Source: Rugalucina vietnamica (taxonomy: Eukaryota; Mollusca; Bivalvia; Lucinida; Lucinidae). From it: DNA of 64,000 nucleotides. The position numbers and the translations under genes were made by a program. Where the stretch lies: NCBI GenBank assembly GCA_964017185.1, contig OZ024883.1, positions 3,036,001 to 3,100,000 on the forward strand, given 5' to 3'. The stretch's first letter is position 1; each line of letters begins with the position of its first letter. A model generated the notes under the pieces. The model was given only the letters and a program-made list of their open reading frames with translations, made no database searches and was not told the DNA's origin. This document shows positions 60,201 to 62,759 of this stretch, piece after piece.

Positions 60201-62623
60201 CTCAATTAGTATATTTTCTTACTTCTTTCAGATTATGAGTTAGTACGACCAGGCCTTTGACCCCAATATACTTATAGGTCACTGTGACCTAATTTCACGG
60301 TTCAGTGATTTTGCCTTATATCTTGACACTCAATTAGTATATTTTCATACTTTTTTCAGATTATGAGTGAGTATGATCAGACCTTTGACCCCAATATACT
60401 TATAGGTCACTGTGACCTAATTTCACGGTTCAGTAATTTTTGCCTTATATCTCGGTACTCAAATGGTTTATGAACAAACTTCTTTCAAAGTATGTTTGCG
60501 TATGACAAGACCTTTGACCTTGAAGTAGTCCTAGGTCACTGTGACCTTATTTCACGGTTCAGTGATTTTGCCTTATATCTCAACACTCAATTAGTATATT
60601 TTCATACTTTTTCAGATTATGAGTGAGTATGACCAGACCTTTGACCCCAATATATTTATAGGTCACTGTGACCTAATTTCACGGTTCAGTGACTTTGCCT
60701 TACATCTCGGCACTCAAGTGGTTTATGAACAAACTTCTTTCACACTATGTTTGCGAATGACAAGACCTTTGACCCTGAAGTAGTCCTAGGTCACTGTGAC
60801 CTAATTTCACGGTTCAGTGATTTTGCCTTATATCTCGACACTTAATTAGTATATTTTCATACTTTTTTCAGATTATGAGTGAGTATGACCAGACCTTTAA
60901 TCCCAACATACTTATAGGTCACTGTGACCTAATTTCACGGTTCAGTGACTTTGCCTTATATCTCGGCATTCAAGTGGTTTATGAACAAACTTCTGCGTAT
61001 GACAAGACCTTTGACCCTAAAGTAGTCCTAGGTCAATATGACCTAATTTCATGGTTCAGTGATTTTCCTTTATATCTCGGCACTCAATTGGTATATGAAC
61101 ATACTTCTTTCACGATATGTATGGGTATGACAAGACCTTTGACCGTAAAGTATTCCTGGGTCACTGTGACCTAATTTCATGGTTCAGTGATTTTGCCTTA
61201 TATCTCGACACTCAGTTGGTATTTTTTCATACTTCTTTCTGATTATGAATGAGTATGACCAGTGTGACCTTATTTCACGGTTCAGTGATTTTGCCTTGTG
61301 TCTTGGCACTCAGTTGGTATATGAACACACTTCTTTCACAATATGAGTGAATAGGTAGTTATAGTTAACTTTCATGGTTCAGTGATTTTGCCTTATTGCA
61401 TCAAGGCAAAAAGATGTATGAGCATAATGCTTTGGGTTACTGGTCGGGTTTGGCCTTATGTTTGACAAAGGTCAGAAGCAGTCGAGCACGCTGTCCTGCA
61501 ACAGCTCTTATTATATCAGAAAAAATGTTTTAAGCAACTCCAGTACACAAACTTGGAGCTAGACATGAGATAAATTAAATCATATGAAATAACAGAATCT
61601 GGCAATCTTTACTGTAACTTAATGTTTTACAGAAACCTACCTTCTTGGAGCTGGTCTGGATTCAGTTCAGACACCTGGCCCACAAAACCCCAGAAATTCT
61701 CATTCCCTTCGGATGCCAGAAACTCACTGCAAGCAAAGAGAAGGAGCTAAGCATTATCAGGATCTTTCAAAACAAAACAGATAGAAAAACAGGCTTTTTT
61801 CTTGTTGTTGTTTATTTTCTGTAACTCAGTTAAAAAAAATGTCGAAAAACAGACAAACTAACAACATGACATGCACAAGGTTTGATTTCTCAAAATATTA
61901 TATGAAAGCTTTTCTTAAAACATAGATCTTTCTTGCTCTGCTTTAGTTTTCAGTTTTTAGTGAAAAGTAATTTCATGTCATCAGGATAACATATCTGTGT
62001 AATATATACCCCCTTATACCCCACTTTTATATAGCAAAACTTGGGTATGCAGGAGTATACTTATTTTTGCTCCAAAACAGATTGTGGGTACTTGTTAGAA
62101 CCCCCTTGGCGAGAAGGTTATAACATGTACCCACAATCTATGTATTAAACAAAAATATTAAAAACATCAGACATTTTCTTCTAAAGATTTTCATTTTTTA
62201 CAGCTCAATAAATCTCTGTATATTGCATGGGCATACTTTTGTATGAAAATACAAAGATTGTTAATGTTTTAAAAAATGAAAATTATAAGTAGAAAAATTT
62301 TGATATTTTTCTAATTTTTGCTCAAAACCTAGATTGTGGGTACCCACAATCTATGTTTTGGAGCAAAAATAAGAAAAATAGGTATACCCCTGTATACCCC
62401 CGTTTTGCTATATAAAAGTGGCATTCAAGGGGGTATACATTACACAAACATGTTTTCCTGATGTTTAATCATTCTTCTGAAACTAAGTGTCAGATTTTTA
62501 CCTGGCTTCTAACAACATAGGTGTAGAGTCCCACTTGGCATCGAGATTCACAGAGACAGACTTTGATTTCCCTGTCACCATTGGTAGCATGGCCACCAGA
62601 ACGATGAACAGCCGAGCATACAT
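18112..62623 (-). CDS. UGGT1: UDP-glucose:glycoprotein glucosyltransferase (35 coding exons, 1510 codons; extreme C-terminus not found)
   Basis: UGGT re-glucosylates N-glycans of incompletely folded glycoproteins in the ER lumen, using UDP-glucose, so that they re-enter the calnexin/calreticulin cycle. The 35 exons were found by similarity to animal UGGT and all fit GT-AG splicing with matching phases (total 4531 coding nt). The product has an N-terminal hydrophobic signal (residues 1-18), a thioredoxin-like region (about 40-970), a beta-sandwich linker (about 970-1200) and a GT24 domain from about 1215. Visible catalytic features are DAD at 1320-1322 and NLDQDLPNN at 1412-1420. These place D1320, D1322, Q1415 and N1419 at the same spacing as the four residues shown to be essential in rat UGGT1 (1334, 1336, 1429, 1433). 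Length fits the family (human UGGT1 is about 1555). The ER-retrieval tail is missing from the assembled exons. Vertebrates have two paralogues and most invertebrates one, so the '1' in the symbol is nominal. Confidence 0.96.
18611..18700 (-). CDS. UGGT1: UGGT coding exon 34 (residues 1425-1454)
   Basis: Encodes [20 protein letters not shown] and KAKAKTIDL, matching human [30 protein letters not shown]. Acceptor ATTACAG, donor TTG|GTAGGT. Confidence 0.98.
19050..19191 (-). CDS. UGGT1: UGGT coding exon 33 (residues 1377-1424), catalytic NLDQDLPNN motif
   Basis: Encodes [20 protein letters not shown] and [17 protein letters not shown]1415 and N1419 correspond to residues essential in rat UGGT1. 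Acceptor TTTCAG, donor CAG|GTCAGT. Confidence 0.98.
19555..19611 (-). CDS. UGGT1: UGGT coding exon 32 (residues 1358-1376)
   Basis: A 57-nt exon encoding [19 protein letters not shown], one residue different from human ([19 protein letters not shown]). Acceptor TTTACAG, donor TTAG|GTATGT. Confidence 0.98.
19654..19875. mobile_element. Family A palindromic MITE, degenerate copy 8
   Basis: Core AAACAAAGGCGCAGATCAGC and its inverse are intact. The left end is eroded (TGATCCGCATTGTGAG) and part of the left core arm is missing. Confidence 0.8.
20149..20252 (-). CDS. UGGT1: UGGT coding exon 31 (residues 1324-1357)
   Basis: Encodes [20 protein letters not shown] then [14 protein letters not shown], matching human [34 protein letters not shown]. 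The intron before it (to exon 30) contains a ~2.4-kb composite element. Confidence 0.98.
20450..22886 (+). mobile_element. ~2.4-kb composite repeat, copy 1 (128-bp response-element array plus ~180-bp array)
   Basis: Starts with hairpin CTGTCGCAGGACAG and ends with a GC-rich microsatellite and hairpin TGCACTTCGTGCA within TAGCTC...GAGCTA. The first part is a 128-129-bp tandem array. The second part has about four 157-180-bp units (marker TTCTAGATTTT near 22107, 22443, 22623). The design is that of pearl or Helitron-like non-autonomous elements. No coding ORF. Confidence 0.88.
20702..21998 (+). repeat. 128-bp tandem array with GGTCAnnnTGACC palindromes
   Basis: Perfect GGTCAnnnTGACC cores start at or within a base of 20702, 20957, 21085, 21213, 21341, 21470, 21598, 21726 and 21855, with degraded ones at 20829 and 21984. 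Each is followed by GGGTCAAAGGTC about 12-14 bases later (for example 21112-21123). Adjacent units alternate between two versions (CTATAAGTATATTGGGG and CTAGGACTACTTCAGGG), giving a ~257-bp higher-order period. Confidence 0.93.
23157..23229 (-). CDS. UGGT1: UGGT coding exon 30 (residues 1299-1323), DxD motif
   Basis: Encodes [20 protein letters not shown] then DADQ. The DAD at 1320-1322 is the metal and UDP-sugar binding motif of GT24. Acceptor TTTTTCAG, donor CAG|GTAGAT. Confidence 0.98.
23505..23614 (-). CDS. UGGT1: UGGT coding exon 29 (residues 1263-1298)
   Basis: Encodes [20 protein letters not shown] and EKQRVIWG, matching human [33 protein letters not shown] starts 19 bases upstream of the acceptor, so any branch point must lie within the MITE or these 19 bases. 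Confidence 0.98.
23634..23838. mobile_element. Family A palindromic MITE, copy 9
   Basis: Shortened core: the central GATCAGCTTCGCGG part is reduced to GCGCAGCTGATCAGCGC. Flanked by AA on both sides. It starts 19 bases from the acceptor of UGGT exon 29. Confidence 0.85.
24020..24312 (-). mobile_element. tRNA-derived SINE
   Basis: The minus strand starts near GGTGGGCTAGTGGTAGAGAG (A-box-like), then GGGGGTTTGAAACCC (B-box-like). It runs into a body with CAGTCAT, shared with the SINE at 28.1 kb. Confidence 0.65.
24364..24448 (-). CDS. UGGT1: UGGT coding exon 28 (residues 1234-1262)
   Basis: Encodes [20 protein letters not shown] and KNYLSPSFK, equivalent to human [29 protein letters not shown]. 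Acceptor TTTACAG, donor AAG|GTAAGT. Confidence 0.98.
24641..24929. mobile_element. 289-bp MITE with 22-bp terminal inverted repeats
   Basis: ATGCACTAGTCATTTGTAAC at the left is repeated exactly in reverse at the right. GC-rich interior with no ORF of interest. Lies in the intron between exons 27 and 28. Confidence 0.85.
25118..25210 (-). CDS. UGGT1: UGGT coding exon 27 (residues 1203-1233), start of GT24 domain
   Basis: Ends [17 protein letters not shown], the conserved opening of the GT24 domain (human [17 protein letters not shown]). Acceptor ATTACAG, donor AAG|GTAGGT. Confidence 0.97.
25273..25620. mobile_element. ~350-bp MITE with TIR TACACCT..ACCTCTTTATAACAC
   Basis: The left end TACACCTGGACCTCTTTATA and the right end (inverse of TACACCTCAACCTCTTTATA) pair over about 23 bp with two mismatches. 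Confidence 0.75.
25964..26055 (-). CDS. UGGT1: UGGT coding exon 26 (residues 1173-1202)
   Basis: A charged linker, [17 protein letters not shown], ending GIWDTIS. It aligns with the human VQKKADMVNEDLLSD linker between the beta-sandwich and the catalytic domain. Acceptor TTTTCAG, donor CTAG|GTAATG. Confidence 0.9.
26523..26752. mobile_element. Family A palindromic MITE, copy 10
   Basis: Ends TGAGCCACCGCATCAGAAAA and an eroded inverse, flanked by TA on both sides. Part of the left core arm is deleted. Confidence 0.85.
26818..26902 (-). CDS. UGGT1: UGGT coding exon 25 (residues 1144-1172)
   Basis: Encodes [20 protein letters not shown] and FKSRTIRVK, equivalent to human SHDGTDSPPDADEVVIVLNNFKSKIIKVK. 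Acceptor CATCAG, donor AAG|GTAAGG. Confidence 0.95.
27028..27261. mobile_element. Family A palindromic MITE, copy 11
   Basis: Opposite orientation to copy 10 in the same gene. TA duplications flank it. Core GCGAAAACAAAGGCGCTGAT is intact. Confidence 0.9.
27453..27538 (-). CDS. UGGT1: UGGT coding exon 24 (residues 1116-1143)
   Basis: Encodes [20 protein letters not shown] and SNELYQIA, equivalent to human [27 protein letters not shown]. Acceptor TCTGTAG, donor CTAG|GTAAGA. Confidence 0.97.
27876..27982 (-). CDS. UGGT1: UGGT coding exon 23 (residues 1080-1115)
   Basis: Encodes [20 protein letters not shown] then MDTIVMANL, nearly identical to human [29 protein letters not shown]. Acceptor TTCCAG, donor CTT|GTAAGT. 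Confidence 0.97.
28080..28282 (-). mobile_element. tRNA-derived SINE
   Basis: The minus strand head GGGAGCGCAGTGGCGTAGAG and B box GGGTTCAATCC are well preserved, with a body ending near a (TTTG)n tail at 28076-28090. It shares its body with the fragments at 24.0 and 13.96 kb. Confidence 0.8.
28361..28594. mobile_element. Family A palindromic MITE, copy 12
   Basis: Left end eroded (AACCTCGTGGGAAAACC), right end CCCATGTGGCGGCTC. Core carries several transitions. Confidence 0.85.
28836..29071. mobile_element. Family A palindromic MITE, copy 13
   Basis: Inverted relative to copy 12, flanked by TA on each side. It ends 35 bases from the donor of UGGT exon 22. Confidence 0.9.
29107..29161 (-). 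CDS. UGGT1: UGGT coding exon 22 (residues 1062-1079)
   Basis: The shortest exon (55 nt), encoding [18 protein letters not shown], equivalent to human [15 protein letters not shown]. Acceptor CTTTCAG, donor GAAG|GTAGGT. Confidence 0.93.
29245..29360. mobile_element. Family A remnant, copy 14
   Basis: Only the central AGATCAGCTG...GAGCTGATCAG and part of the variable arm (TTCCAGGTCACTAGCCAT) can be recognised. Confidence 0.45.
29449..29718 (-). CDS. UGGT1: UGGT coding exon 21 (residues 972-1061)
   Basis: Highly conserved 270-nt exon with [40 protein letters not shown] and EE. Human has [17 protein letters not shown] and PESWMVESVRTPYDLDNIYLEE. Acceptor TTTACAG, donor GAG|GTAATG. Confidence 0.98.
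29770..30567. mobile_element. hAT-type non-autonomous element with perfect 8-bp target duplication
   Basis: Ends TAGGGATGTCA and its exact inverse, flanked on both sides by GTAACTGG (29762-29769 and 30568-30575). The 8-bp duplication and TAGGG-type end fit hAT. The 798-bp interior has no transposase ORF. It lies between UGGT exons 20 and 21. Confidence 0.93.
30868..30970 (-). CDS. UGGT1: UGGT coding exon 20 (residues 937-971)
   Basis: Encodes [20 protein letters not shown], equivalent to human FDVVAVVDPVTREAQRLAPL. Acceptor TTTTCAG, donor ATG|GTATGG. Confidence 0.94.
31103..31334. mobile_element. Family A palindromic MITE, copy 15
   Basis: Core GGCGCTGATCAGCTGTGCAG with its inverse, in the GTGCAGTTACTGCAC variant of the palindrome centre. 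Outer ends partly eroded. Confidence 0.82.
31585..31810. mobile_element. Family B MITE, degenerate copy 3
   Basis: TATACCTCCTTAAACCCCAA and AACTGGGGTATACAGGGGT at the left are followed by a broken core (ATTCGCCTCAGCGATCC) with TACCCACAATCTATATTT. Confidence 0.65.
31865..31957 (-). CDS. UGGT1: UGGT coding exon 19 (residues 906-936)
   Basis: Encodes [15 protein letters not shown], equivalent to human ASDLVMKVDALLSAQ. Acceptor TTTTTCCAG, donor ACAG|GTAAAC. Confidence 0.93.
32300..32345. repeat. SINE tail fragment
   Basis: (TTTG)n followed by GATGCCAGTCAACAGC, as at the tails of the SINEs at 28.1 and 24.0 kb. Confidence 0.4.
32433..32563 (-). CDS. UGGT1: UGGT coding exon 18 (residues 863-905)
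   Basis: Encodes [20 protein letters not shown] then SAKQIKSEL, equivalent to human IIGPLEDSELFNQDDFHLLE and GQKIKSHI. Acceptor TTCTCAG, donor GATAA|GTGAGT. Confidence 0.95.
32701..32750 (-). pseudogene. Decayed duplicate of 50 bp of UGGT exon 17
   Basis: Fifty bases match the middle of exon 17 (32871-32920) with 6 mismatches. In the exon frame it reads [16 protein letters not shown] against [17 protein letters not shown] stop codon (TAA) immediately precedes it and no splice sites flank it. Confidence 0.85.
32836..32967 (-). CDS. UGGT1: UGGT coding exon 17 (residues 819-862)
   Basis: Encodes [14 protein letters not shown] and ends [13 protein letters not shown], equivalent to human GMDFSLFKEVFESS and LKKGQRAVISNGR. 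Acceptor TTTGTAG, donor AGG|GTAAGG. Fifty nt of it recur at 32701-32750. Confidence 0.95.
33052..33225. mobile_element. Family A remnant, copy 16
   Basis: Retains TGCTGATAAGCACCTTTGTT and the arm with TTATGTCAGACCTG. Both ends are lost. Confidence 0.5.
33546..34235 (-). CDS. UGGT1: UGGT coding exon 16, the largest exon (residues 589-818)
   Basis: A single 690-nt exon covering [77 protein letters not shown] and [13 protein letters not shown]. Each of these has a clear human UGGT1 counterpart, such as PRINSRILTA and ANSMNYL. Most exons of this gene are 55-130 nt, so several ancestral exons are probably fused here. Acceptor TTTTCAG, donor CAT|GTAAGT. Confidence 0.98.
34275..34360. repeat. SINE tail fragment
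   Basis: TGCTTTAAAACATCCAAAGTCAACAG-type sequence shared with other SINE tails here. It lies just upstream (in transcription) of UGGT exon 16. Confidence 0.35.
34725..34853 (-). CDS. UGGT1: UGGT coding exon 15 (residues 546-588)
   Basis: Encodes [20 protein letters not shown] and ends [10 protein letters not shown], in the variable linker of the middle thioredoxin-like region. Acceptor ATTTTAG, donor AAG|GTACAG. A decayed copy of its first 19 codons lies 336 bases upstream in transcription, at 35189-35245. Confidence 0.92.
34930..35174. mobile_element. Family A palindromic MITE, copy 17
   Basis: Both 28-bp ends are near consensus, flanked by TT on both sides. The palindrome centre carries a duplicated CGCGGTAAC. 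It sits beside the decayed exon-15 copy. Confidence 0.92.
35189..35245 (-). pseudogene. Decayed duplicate of the start of UGGT exon 15
   Basis: On the minus strand, an acceptor-like ACCTACAG is followed by codons reading [18 protein letters not shown] then a stop. Exon 15 reads [19 protein letters not shown]. One codon is deleted and about 11 of 54 aligned bases differ. The copy is cut short near a palindromic MITE (34930-35174). The stop rules out use as a normal exon. Confidence 0.85.
35465..35680 (-). CDS. UGGT1: UGGT coding exon 14 (residues 474-545)
   Basis: Opens VFIVDP as in human UGGT1, continues with a segment ending [17 protein letters not shown] (human LSNHIPLRIGFIFVV), and ends TFITD. 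Acceptor TTCTAG, donor GAT|GTAAGT, 216 nt, phase 0 both sides. Confidence 0.97.
36079..36198 (-). CDS. UGGT1: UGGT coding exon 13 (residues 434-473)
   Basis: Contains [15 protein letters not shown] and [17 protein letters not shown], equivalent to human VNNLEVDSRYNSWP and ELLRPTFPGVIRQIRKN. Donor CTT|GTAAGT. Confidence 0.97.
36210..37689. other. Intron between exons 12 and 13; no firm feature
   Basis: Contains an imperfect internal duplication (CGCCAAGGTTCAGTTTTCTT at about 36465 and GCCAAGGTGCGATTTTCTTA at about 36536). The short ORFs at 36836 and 37185 have no recognisable similarity. Confidence 0.45.
37690..37776 (-). CDS. UGGT1: UGGT coding exon 12 (residues 405-433)
   Basis: Encodes [20 protein letters not shown] then RHSAVQ, equivalent to human LHNVLKLNIQPSEADYAVDIRSPAIS. 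Acceptor TGTCAG, donor CAG|GTAGGC. Confidence 0.92.
37891..38420 (+). repeat. Repeat copy with clustered GATTCTTTATGATA motifs (left)
   Basis: Starts TTTAGGTCCGTCACAGTG and carries TACNGATTCTTTATGATA-like motifs clustered at both ends (37912-37990 and 38305-38420). The inverted partner is at 43310-43847. They may be two copies of a ~530-bp element or the arms of one 5.96-kb element. Confidence 0.75.
38700..38975 (+). mobile_element. 5'-truncated 3' end of the RT-type element
   Basis: TTATGTATGTTT, TAACTGAGTGACTGCCTAGT and GAGTGGGAATTTCTGATTGC match the 3' end of the larger RT-type element at about 42295-42480. Truncation at the 5' side fits target-primed reverse transcription. Confidence 0.65.
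39130..40200. repeat. AT-rich satellite of AGATATCT palindromes
   Basis: About 1.07 kb in which AAGATATCTT or one-base variants recur at irregular 20-45-bp spacing, dozens of times. There is no clean tandem period and no coding content. Confidence 0.88.
40213..40400 (+). mobile_element. tRNA-derived SINE, 5'-truncated
   Basis: Begins just before a B box (GGTTCAAGTCCCGCACTGGG) and continues with GCAAGTTCTTCTTGCAGGTG and CATTTTCGCCCACCTACTGA. This is the same body as the fuller minus-strand copy at 46.3 kb. The A box is missing. Confidence 0.75.
40520..42735 (+). repeat. Minisatellite with CCATGGCGGCCATCTTGG units, split by an RT-type insertion
   Basis: Long units carrying GCCATGGCGGCCATCTTGGT and TAAAGTTTGGCTTTGATTGG occur at 40.55-40.98, 40.99-41.24 and 42.50-42.73 kb. 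The third unit is interrupted at about 41240 and resumes at about 42498. Confidence 0.75.
41240..42497 (+). mobile_element. C-terminal part of a reverse-transcriptase-type ORF with 3' tail (5'-truncated retroelement)
   Basis: The open frame inside 41124-42062 contains [48 protein letters not shown] and [18 protein letters not shown]. This signature is typical of a multicopy RT-bearing ORF of bivalves and other invertebrates. The catalytic RT core would lie upstream and is absent. The final ~75 residues (after ASDSM) probably read the wrong frame. A 3' end in poly-T/A and insertion inside a repeat unit support retrotransposition. I am unsure whether it is Penelope-like or another lineage. Confidence 0.7.
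42748..42835 (+). mobile_element. tRNA-like SINE head fragment
   Basis: AGTGCAGTGCCGTAGGGGTA followed by GACTCCGATGCGGGAGG and CTTGGTTCTAGAC, resembling a tRNA head with A- and B-box remnants. Confidence 0.5.
43310..43847 (-). repeat. Repeat copy with clustered GATTCTTTATGATA motifs (right, inverted)
   Basis: Ends CACTGTGACGGACCTAAA, the inverse of the left copy's start. TATCATAAAGAATC motifs cluster at 43319-43410 and 43770-43825. The middle parts of the two copies are diverged. Confidence 0.75.
43927..44162. mobile_element. Family A palindromic MITE, copy 18
   Basis: Near-consensus ends and core, AA on both sides. It lies in the intron between UGGT exons 11 and 12. Confidence 0.93.
44298..44453 (-). 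CDS. UGGT1: UGGT coding exon 11 (residues 353-404)
   Basis: Encodes [20 protein letters not shown] followed by a segment ending [14 protein letters not shown], equivalent to human EARVMEGLHRLGI. Acceptor ATTTCAG, donor AAG|GTATCA, both phase 0. The following 6.5-kb intron is filled with repeats. Confidence 0.95.
44530..44743. mobile_element. Family A degenerate copy 19
   Basis: Retains CAAAGGTGCTGATCAGCTGT and the right end TTGGTTTTCTGATGCAGTGG. The right core arm is mostly deleted. It ends 12 bases from the donor of UGGT exon 10. Confidence 0.75.
44756..44816 (-). CDS. UGGT1: UGGT coding exon 10 (residues 332-352)
   Basis: Short exon encoding [20 protein letters not shown], which aligns with human ITKTAVSSELRTEVEENQ. 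The donor CAG|GTAAAG is 12 bases from the end of a degenerate MITE copy. Confidence 0.9.
45029..45261. mobile_element. Foldback element with CAGCTCAGCT arms
   Basis: CGAGGTTATAAAACTTTTTT at the left is inverted at the right end, including CATGCTCAGCTCAGC. A second perfect-looking hairpin sits at about 45149-45217 (TTTATCCTGCTTATAAATGT and inverse). Confidence 0.85.
45428..45527 (-). CDS. UGGT1: UGGT coding exon 9 (residues 299-331)
   Basis: Encodes [20 protein letters not shown] and ends [12 protein letters not shown], equivalent to human MKDLSQNFPTKA. Acceptor ATTCCAG, donor CTAG|GTAAGA. Confidence 0.95.
45799..46036. mobile_element. Family A palindromic MITE, copy 20 (asymmetric-end subfamily)
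   Basis: Left TGAGCCGCATCGTGAGAAAA, right inverse of TGAGCTGCGACGCGAGAAAA. This is the same pair of different ends as copies 5 and 21. Near-intact core. Confidence 0.92.
46200..46260. repeat. G-run and T-run low-complexity tract
   Basis: Poly-T followed by GGGGGGGTGGGGGGGG and another T-run, next to the SINE tail. Confidence 0.85.
46262..46495 (-). mobile_element. tRNA-derived SINE with a tRNA-Leu(CAG)-like head
   Basis: On the minus strand the head GCCTCGTGGCCGAGTGGTTA carries an intact A box, a CTTCAGT loop, and B box GGTTCGCGCC. Its first seven bases GCCTCGT pair with ACGGGGC at the tRNA end. The body has CGCCCCACCTACCGATTGAT and a poly-A tail. It is a SINE and not a working tRNA: the arm lengths do not fit and a body follows. 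Confidence 0.88.
46586..46661. repeat. 76-bp hairpin
   Basis: GTTATTTTTTGTTGAAAAGA and GTGAGAATC are inverted after a 15-base loop, giving a stem of about 30 bp. Confidence 0.88.
46778..46878 (-). CDS. UGGT1: UGGT coding exon 8 (residues 265-298)
   Basis: Encodes [14 protein letters not shown] and ends AAFKVWQLQ, equivalent to human DLHPDLEGQLKELRK and APLKVWQLQ. Acceptor ATTTTAG, donor CAGG|GTAAGT. Confidence 0.94.
47135..47371. mobile_element. Family A palindromic MITE, copy 21 (asymmetric-end subfamily)
   Basis: Flanked by TC on both sides, a non-TA duplication. Left TGAGCCGCGACGCGAGAAAA, right inverse of TGAGCCGCATCGTGAGAAAA. Intact palindrome. Confidence 0.93.
47655..47825. mobile_element. 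Family B MITE, truncated copy 4
   Basis: Has AACATGTCCATG, ATACCCCCTTAAACCCCACT and ATAGATTGTGGGTACATTTT with the palindrome CCGCCTCGGCGAGGCGG. It is cut at 47827 by a family A copy. Confidence 0.75.
47829..48065. mobile_element. Family A palindromic MITE, copy 22 (TGTGCATGAG subfamily)
   Basis: Both ends read TGAGCCTGTGCATGAGAAAA, symmetric with each other and flanked by AA. This end variant differs from the main GCCTC form but co-varies at both termini. Confidence 0.93.
48201..48273 (-). CDS. UGGT1: UGGT coding exon 7 (residues 241-264)
   Basis: An acidic stretch leads into [10 protein letters not shown], equivalent to human EVQGFLFGKL. The acceptor TTTTATAG is followed after 8 intron bases by the end of a palindromic MITE, so the usual pyrimidine tract is nearly absent. 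Confidence 0.93.
48282..48392. mobile_element. Family A truncated copy 23 abutting UGGT exon 7
   Basis: Left end TGAGCCGCGTCATGAG and full core, then truncated at CGCTACTTGG. It starts 8 bases beyond the exon edge, so the acceptor region of exon 7 is partly MITE sequence. Confidence 0.88.
48402..48641. mobile_element. Family A palindromic MITE, copy 24
   Basis: Directly follows copy 23 in the same orientation. The left end is TGAGCCGCTGCATGGGAATA, the right end is of the TGTGCATGAG type. Confidence 0.9.
48753..48849 (-). CDS. UGGT1: UGGT coding exon 6 (residues 209-240)
   Basis: Contains [20 protein letters not shown], identical to the human segment. Acceptor GTTTCAG, donor GAAG|GTAATG. The 7.8-kb intron before it (to exon 5) holds most of the repeats between 48.9 and 56.6 kb. 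Confidence 0.96.
50190..50540 (+). repeat. Duplicated unit with CACTACTCTTGAAAGATCAT
   Basis: Two tandem pieces (about 50285-50395 and 50395-50500) share CCTTTCTCATTAATATGTTC and GTTGTGTCATATGGCGG. Related single pieces lie at 53130-53270 and 57020-57150. Confidence 0.65.
50569..53014 (+). mobile_element. ~2.4-kb composite repeat, copy 2
   Basis: Same ends and internal order as the copy at 20450, in the same orientation. GGTCAnnnTGACC cores recur near 50821, 50955, 51211, 51339, 51467, 51595, 51723, 51851 and 51979, with one damaged near 51083. It ends with the hairpin TGCACTTCGTGCA. Confidence 0.9.
53100..54470. other. No recognisable gene
   Basis: Repeat piece at 53130-53270, otherwise AT-rich sequence. 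The short ORFs at 53288 and 53541 lack recognisable similarity. Confidence 0.45.
54475..55240. mobile_element. 766-bp TIR element with 5-bp target duplication
   Basis: Ends CAGTGTTCCTTTTCA and its inverse, flanked by CAAGG on both sides (54470-54474 and 55241-55245). Interior TTCCCAATT repeats but no transposase ORF. The superfamily is uncertain (CAGTG ends suggest hAT, but the duplication reads 5 bp). Confidence 0.88.
56275..56633. mobile_element. Family B MITE, copy 5, with internal duplication
   Basis: A ~75-bp block (GTTGAAAAATTTCGA to TGCGGGTACATGTTGGA) is duplicated before the palindrome CCGCCTCGATGAGGCGG. The right end has GGGGGTATACATTTCACAGA. It ends about 19 bases from the donor of UGGT exon 5. 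Confidence 0.8.
56653..56827 (-). CDS. UGGT1: UGGT coding exon 5 (residues 150-208)
   Basis: Contains [18 protein letters not shown] and [11 protein letters not shown], equivalent to human VVIFYSEIGSEEFSNFH and INYVFRHY. Acceptor CTTTCAG, donor AAG|GTGGGT, ends in phase 0. Confidence 0.95.
57524..58328 (+). mobile_element. 0.8-kb composite repeat with the same ends but a different core
   Basis: Starts GAGCTGTCGCAGGACAG and ends in an ACGTAAACGTAAAC microsatellite plus GACAACAATAGCTCTGTGCA and GAGCTA, like the 2.4-kb family. The core is ~160-170-bp units, each with TGACCTTGACCTCAAGGTCA (57596, 57924, 58087, 58113; one damaged near 57757). It abuts UGGT exon 4. Confidence 0.88.
58340..58449 (-). 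CDS. UGGT1: UGGT coding exon 4 (residues 114-149)
   Basis: Encodes a Cys-containing segment with [10 protein letters not shown], equivalent to human FSVHGKKTCE. The donor AG|GTAAAT lies only 11 bases from the end of a composite repeat (57524-58328). Confidence 0.93.
58505..58665 (-). mobile_element. tRNA-derived SINE-like fragment
   Basis: The minus strand head GGGAGTGTGCTGGCACAGTG then GTATAGAGTTCCAGAGTGGG resembles the A-box side of the SINE at 28.1 kb. The body is degraded. Confidence 0.5.
58770..58991. mobile_element. Family A degenerate copy 25
   Basis: Retains GTGAAAACAAAGGTGTTGAT, TTTGTTTTCGCATATGC and the end GATGCGGTGGCTCA. It ends 24 bases from the donor of UGGT exon 3. Confidence 0.78.
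59016..59146 (-). CDS. UGGT1: UGGT coding exon 3 (residues 70-113)
   Basis: Encodes the segment ending [17 protein letters not shown], equivalent to human LSLRSYSATIQAFQQ. Acceptor TTTACAG, donor CAG|GTAAAT. A degenerate palindromic MITE ends 24 bases beyond the donor side. Confidence 0.93.
59266..61508 (-). mobile_element. ~2.4-kb composite repeat, copy 3 (inverted)
   Basis: Reverse-oriented copy with TAGCTCGACTGCACGAAGTG at the left and CAGGACAGC-type start at the right. GGTCACTGTGACC cores occur at about 60277, 60405, 60534, 60661, 60789 and 60917, 128-129 bp apart, with more to 61160. It is in inverted orientation to copy 2, 6 kb away in the same gene. Confidence 0.9.
61641..61726 (-). 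CDS. UGGT1: UGGT coding exon 2 (residues 41-69)
   Basis: Encodes [20 protein letters not shown] and onward, matching the human SEFLAEDSQEKFWNFVEA region of the first thioredoxin-like domain. Acceptor TTGCAG, donor GAAG|GTAGGT, 86 nt. Confidence 0.93.
61975..62204. mobile_element. Family B MITE, degenerate copy 6
   Basis: ATACCCCCTTATACCCCACT and AACTTGGGTATGCAGG at the left, core GATTGTGGGTACTTGTTAGA with a damaged palindrome. Confidence 0.7.
62205..62461. mobile_element. Family B MITE, copy 7 (core palindrome collapsed)
   Basis: Inverted to copy 6. The core reads GATTGTGGGTACCCACAATC, where the CCGCCTCGGCGAGGCGG centre has been deleted exactly. It lies 40 bases from the donor of UGGT exon 1. 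Confidence 0.78.
62502..62623 (-). CDS. UGGT1: UGGT coding exon 1 (residues 1-40)
   Basis: The first ATG opens a signal peptide ([18 protein letters not shown]) followed by mature sequence ending [11 protein letters not shown], matching the conserved KWxSTPLLLEA start of animal UGGTs. The donor is AG|GTAAAAA and the exon ends in phase 2. Confidence 0.93.
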
Positions 62624-62640
62624 TCTCAAAAATGTCAGAC
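62624..62640 (-). other. UGGT 5' UTR piece with a candidate upstream splice acceptor
   Basis: Seventeen bases before the ATG are preceded on the minus strand by CTTTCTTTTTAG, a good acceptor. A non-coding first exon further upstream (beyond 62641) is therefore likely. I did not find it or a promoter. Confidence 0.5.
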
Positions 62641-62759
62641 CTAAAAAGAAAGGAATATTAGTGGTACATGTATTATAATAAGAAATATTACAAAAAATGT
62701 TATAAGAAATATTATATAATCATCAACTCTCAGGAAGGAAATGCTTGCCAGAATACCAG

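Noticed and set aside
60875..61174. 99-codon ORF in the third composite element
   Set aside because: It is a read-through of two and a half 128-bp units; repeating peptide (DLISRFSDF) mirrors the DNA period.
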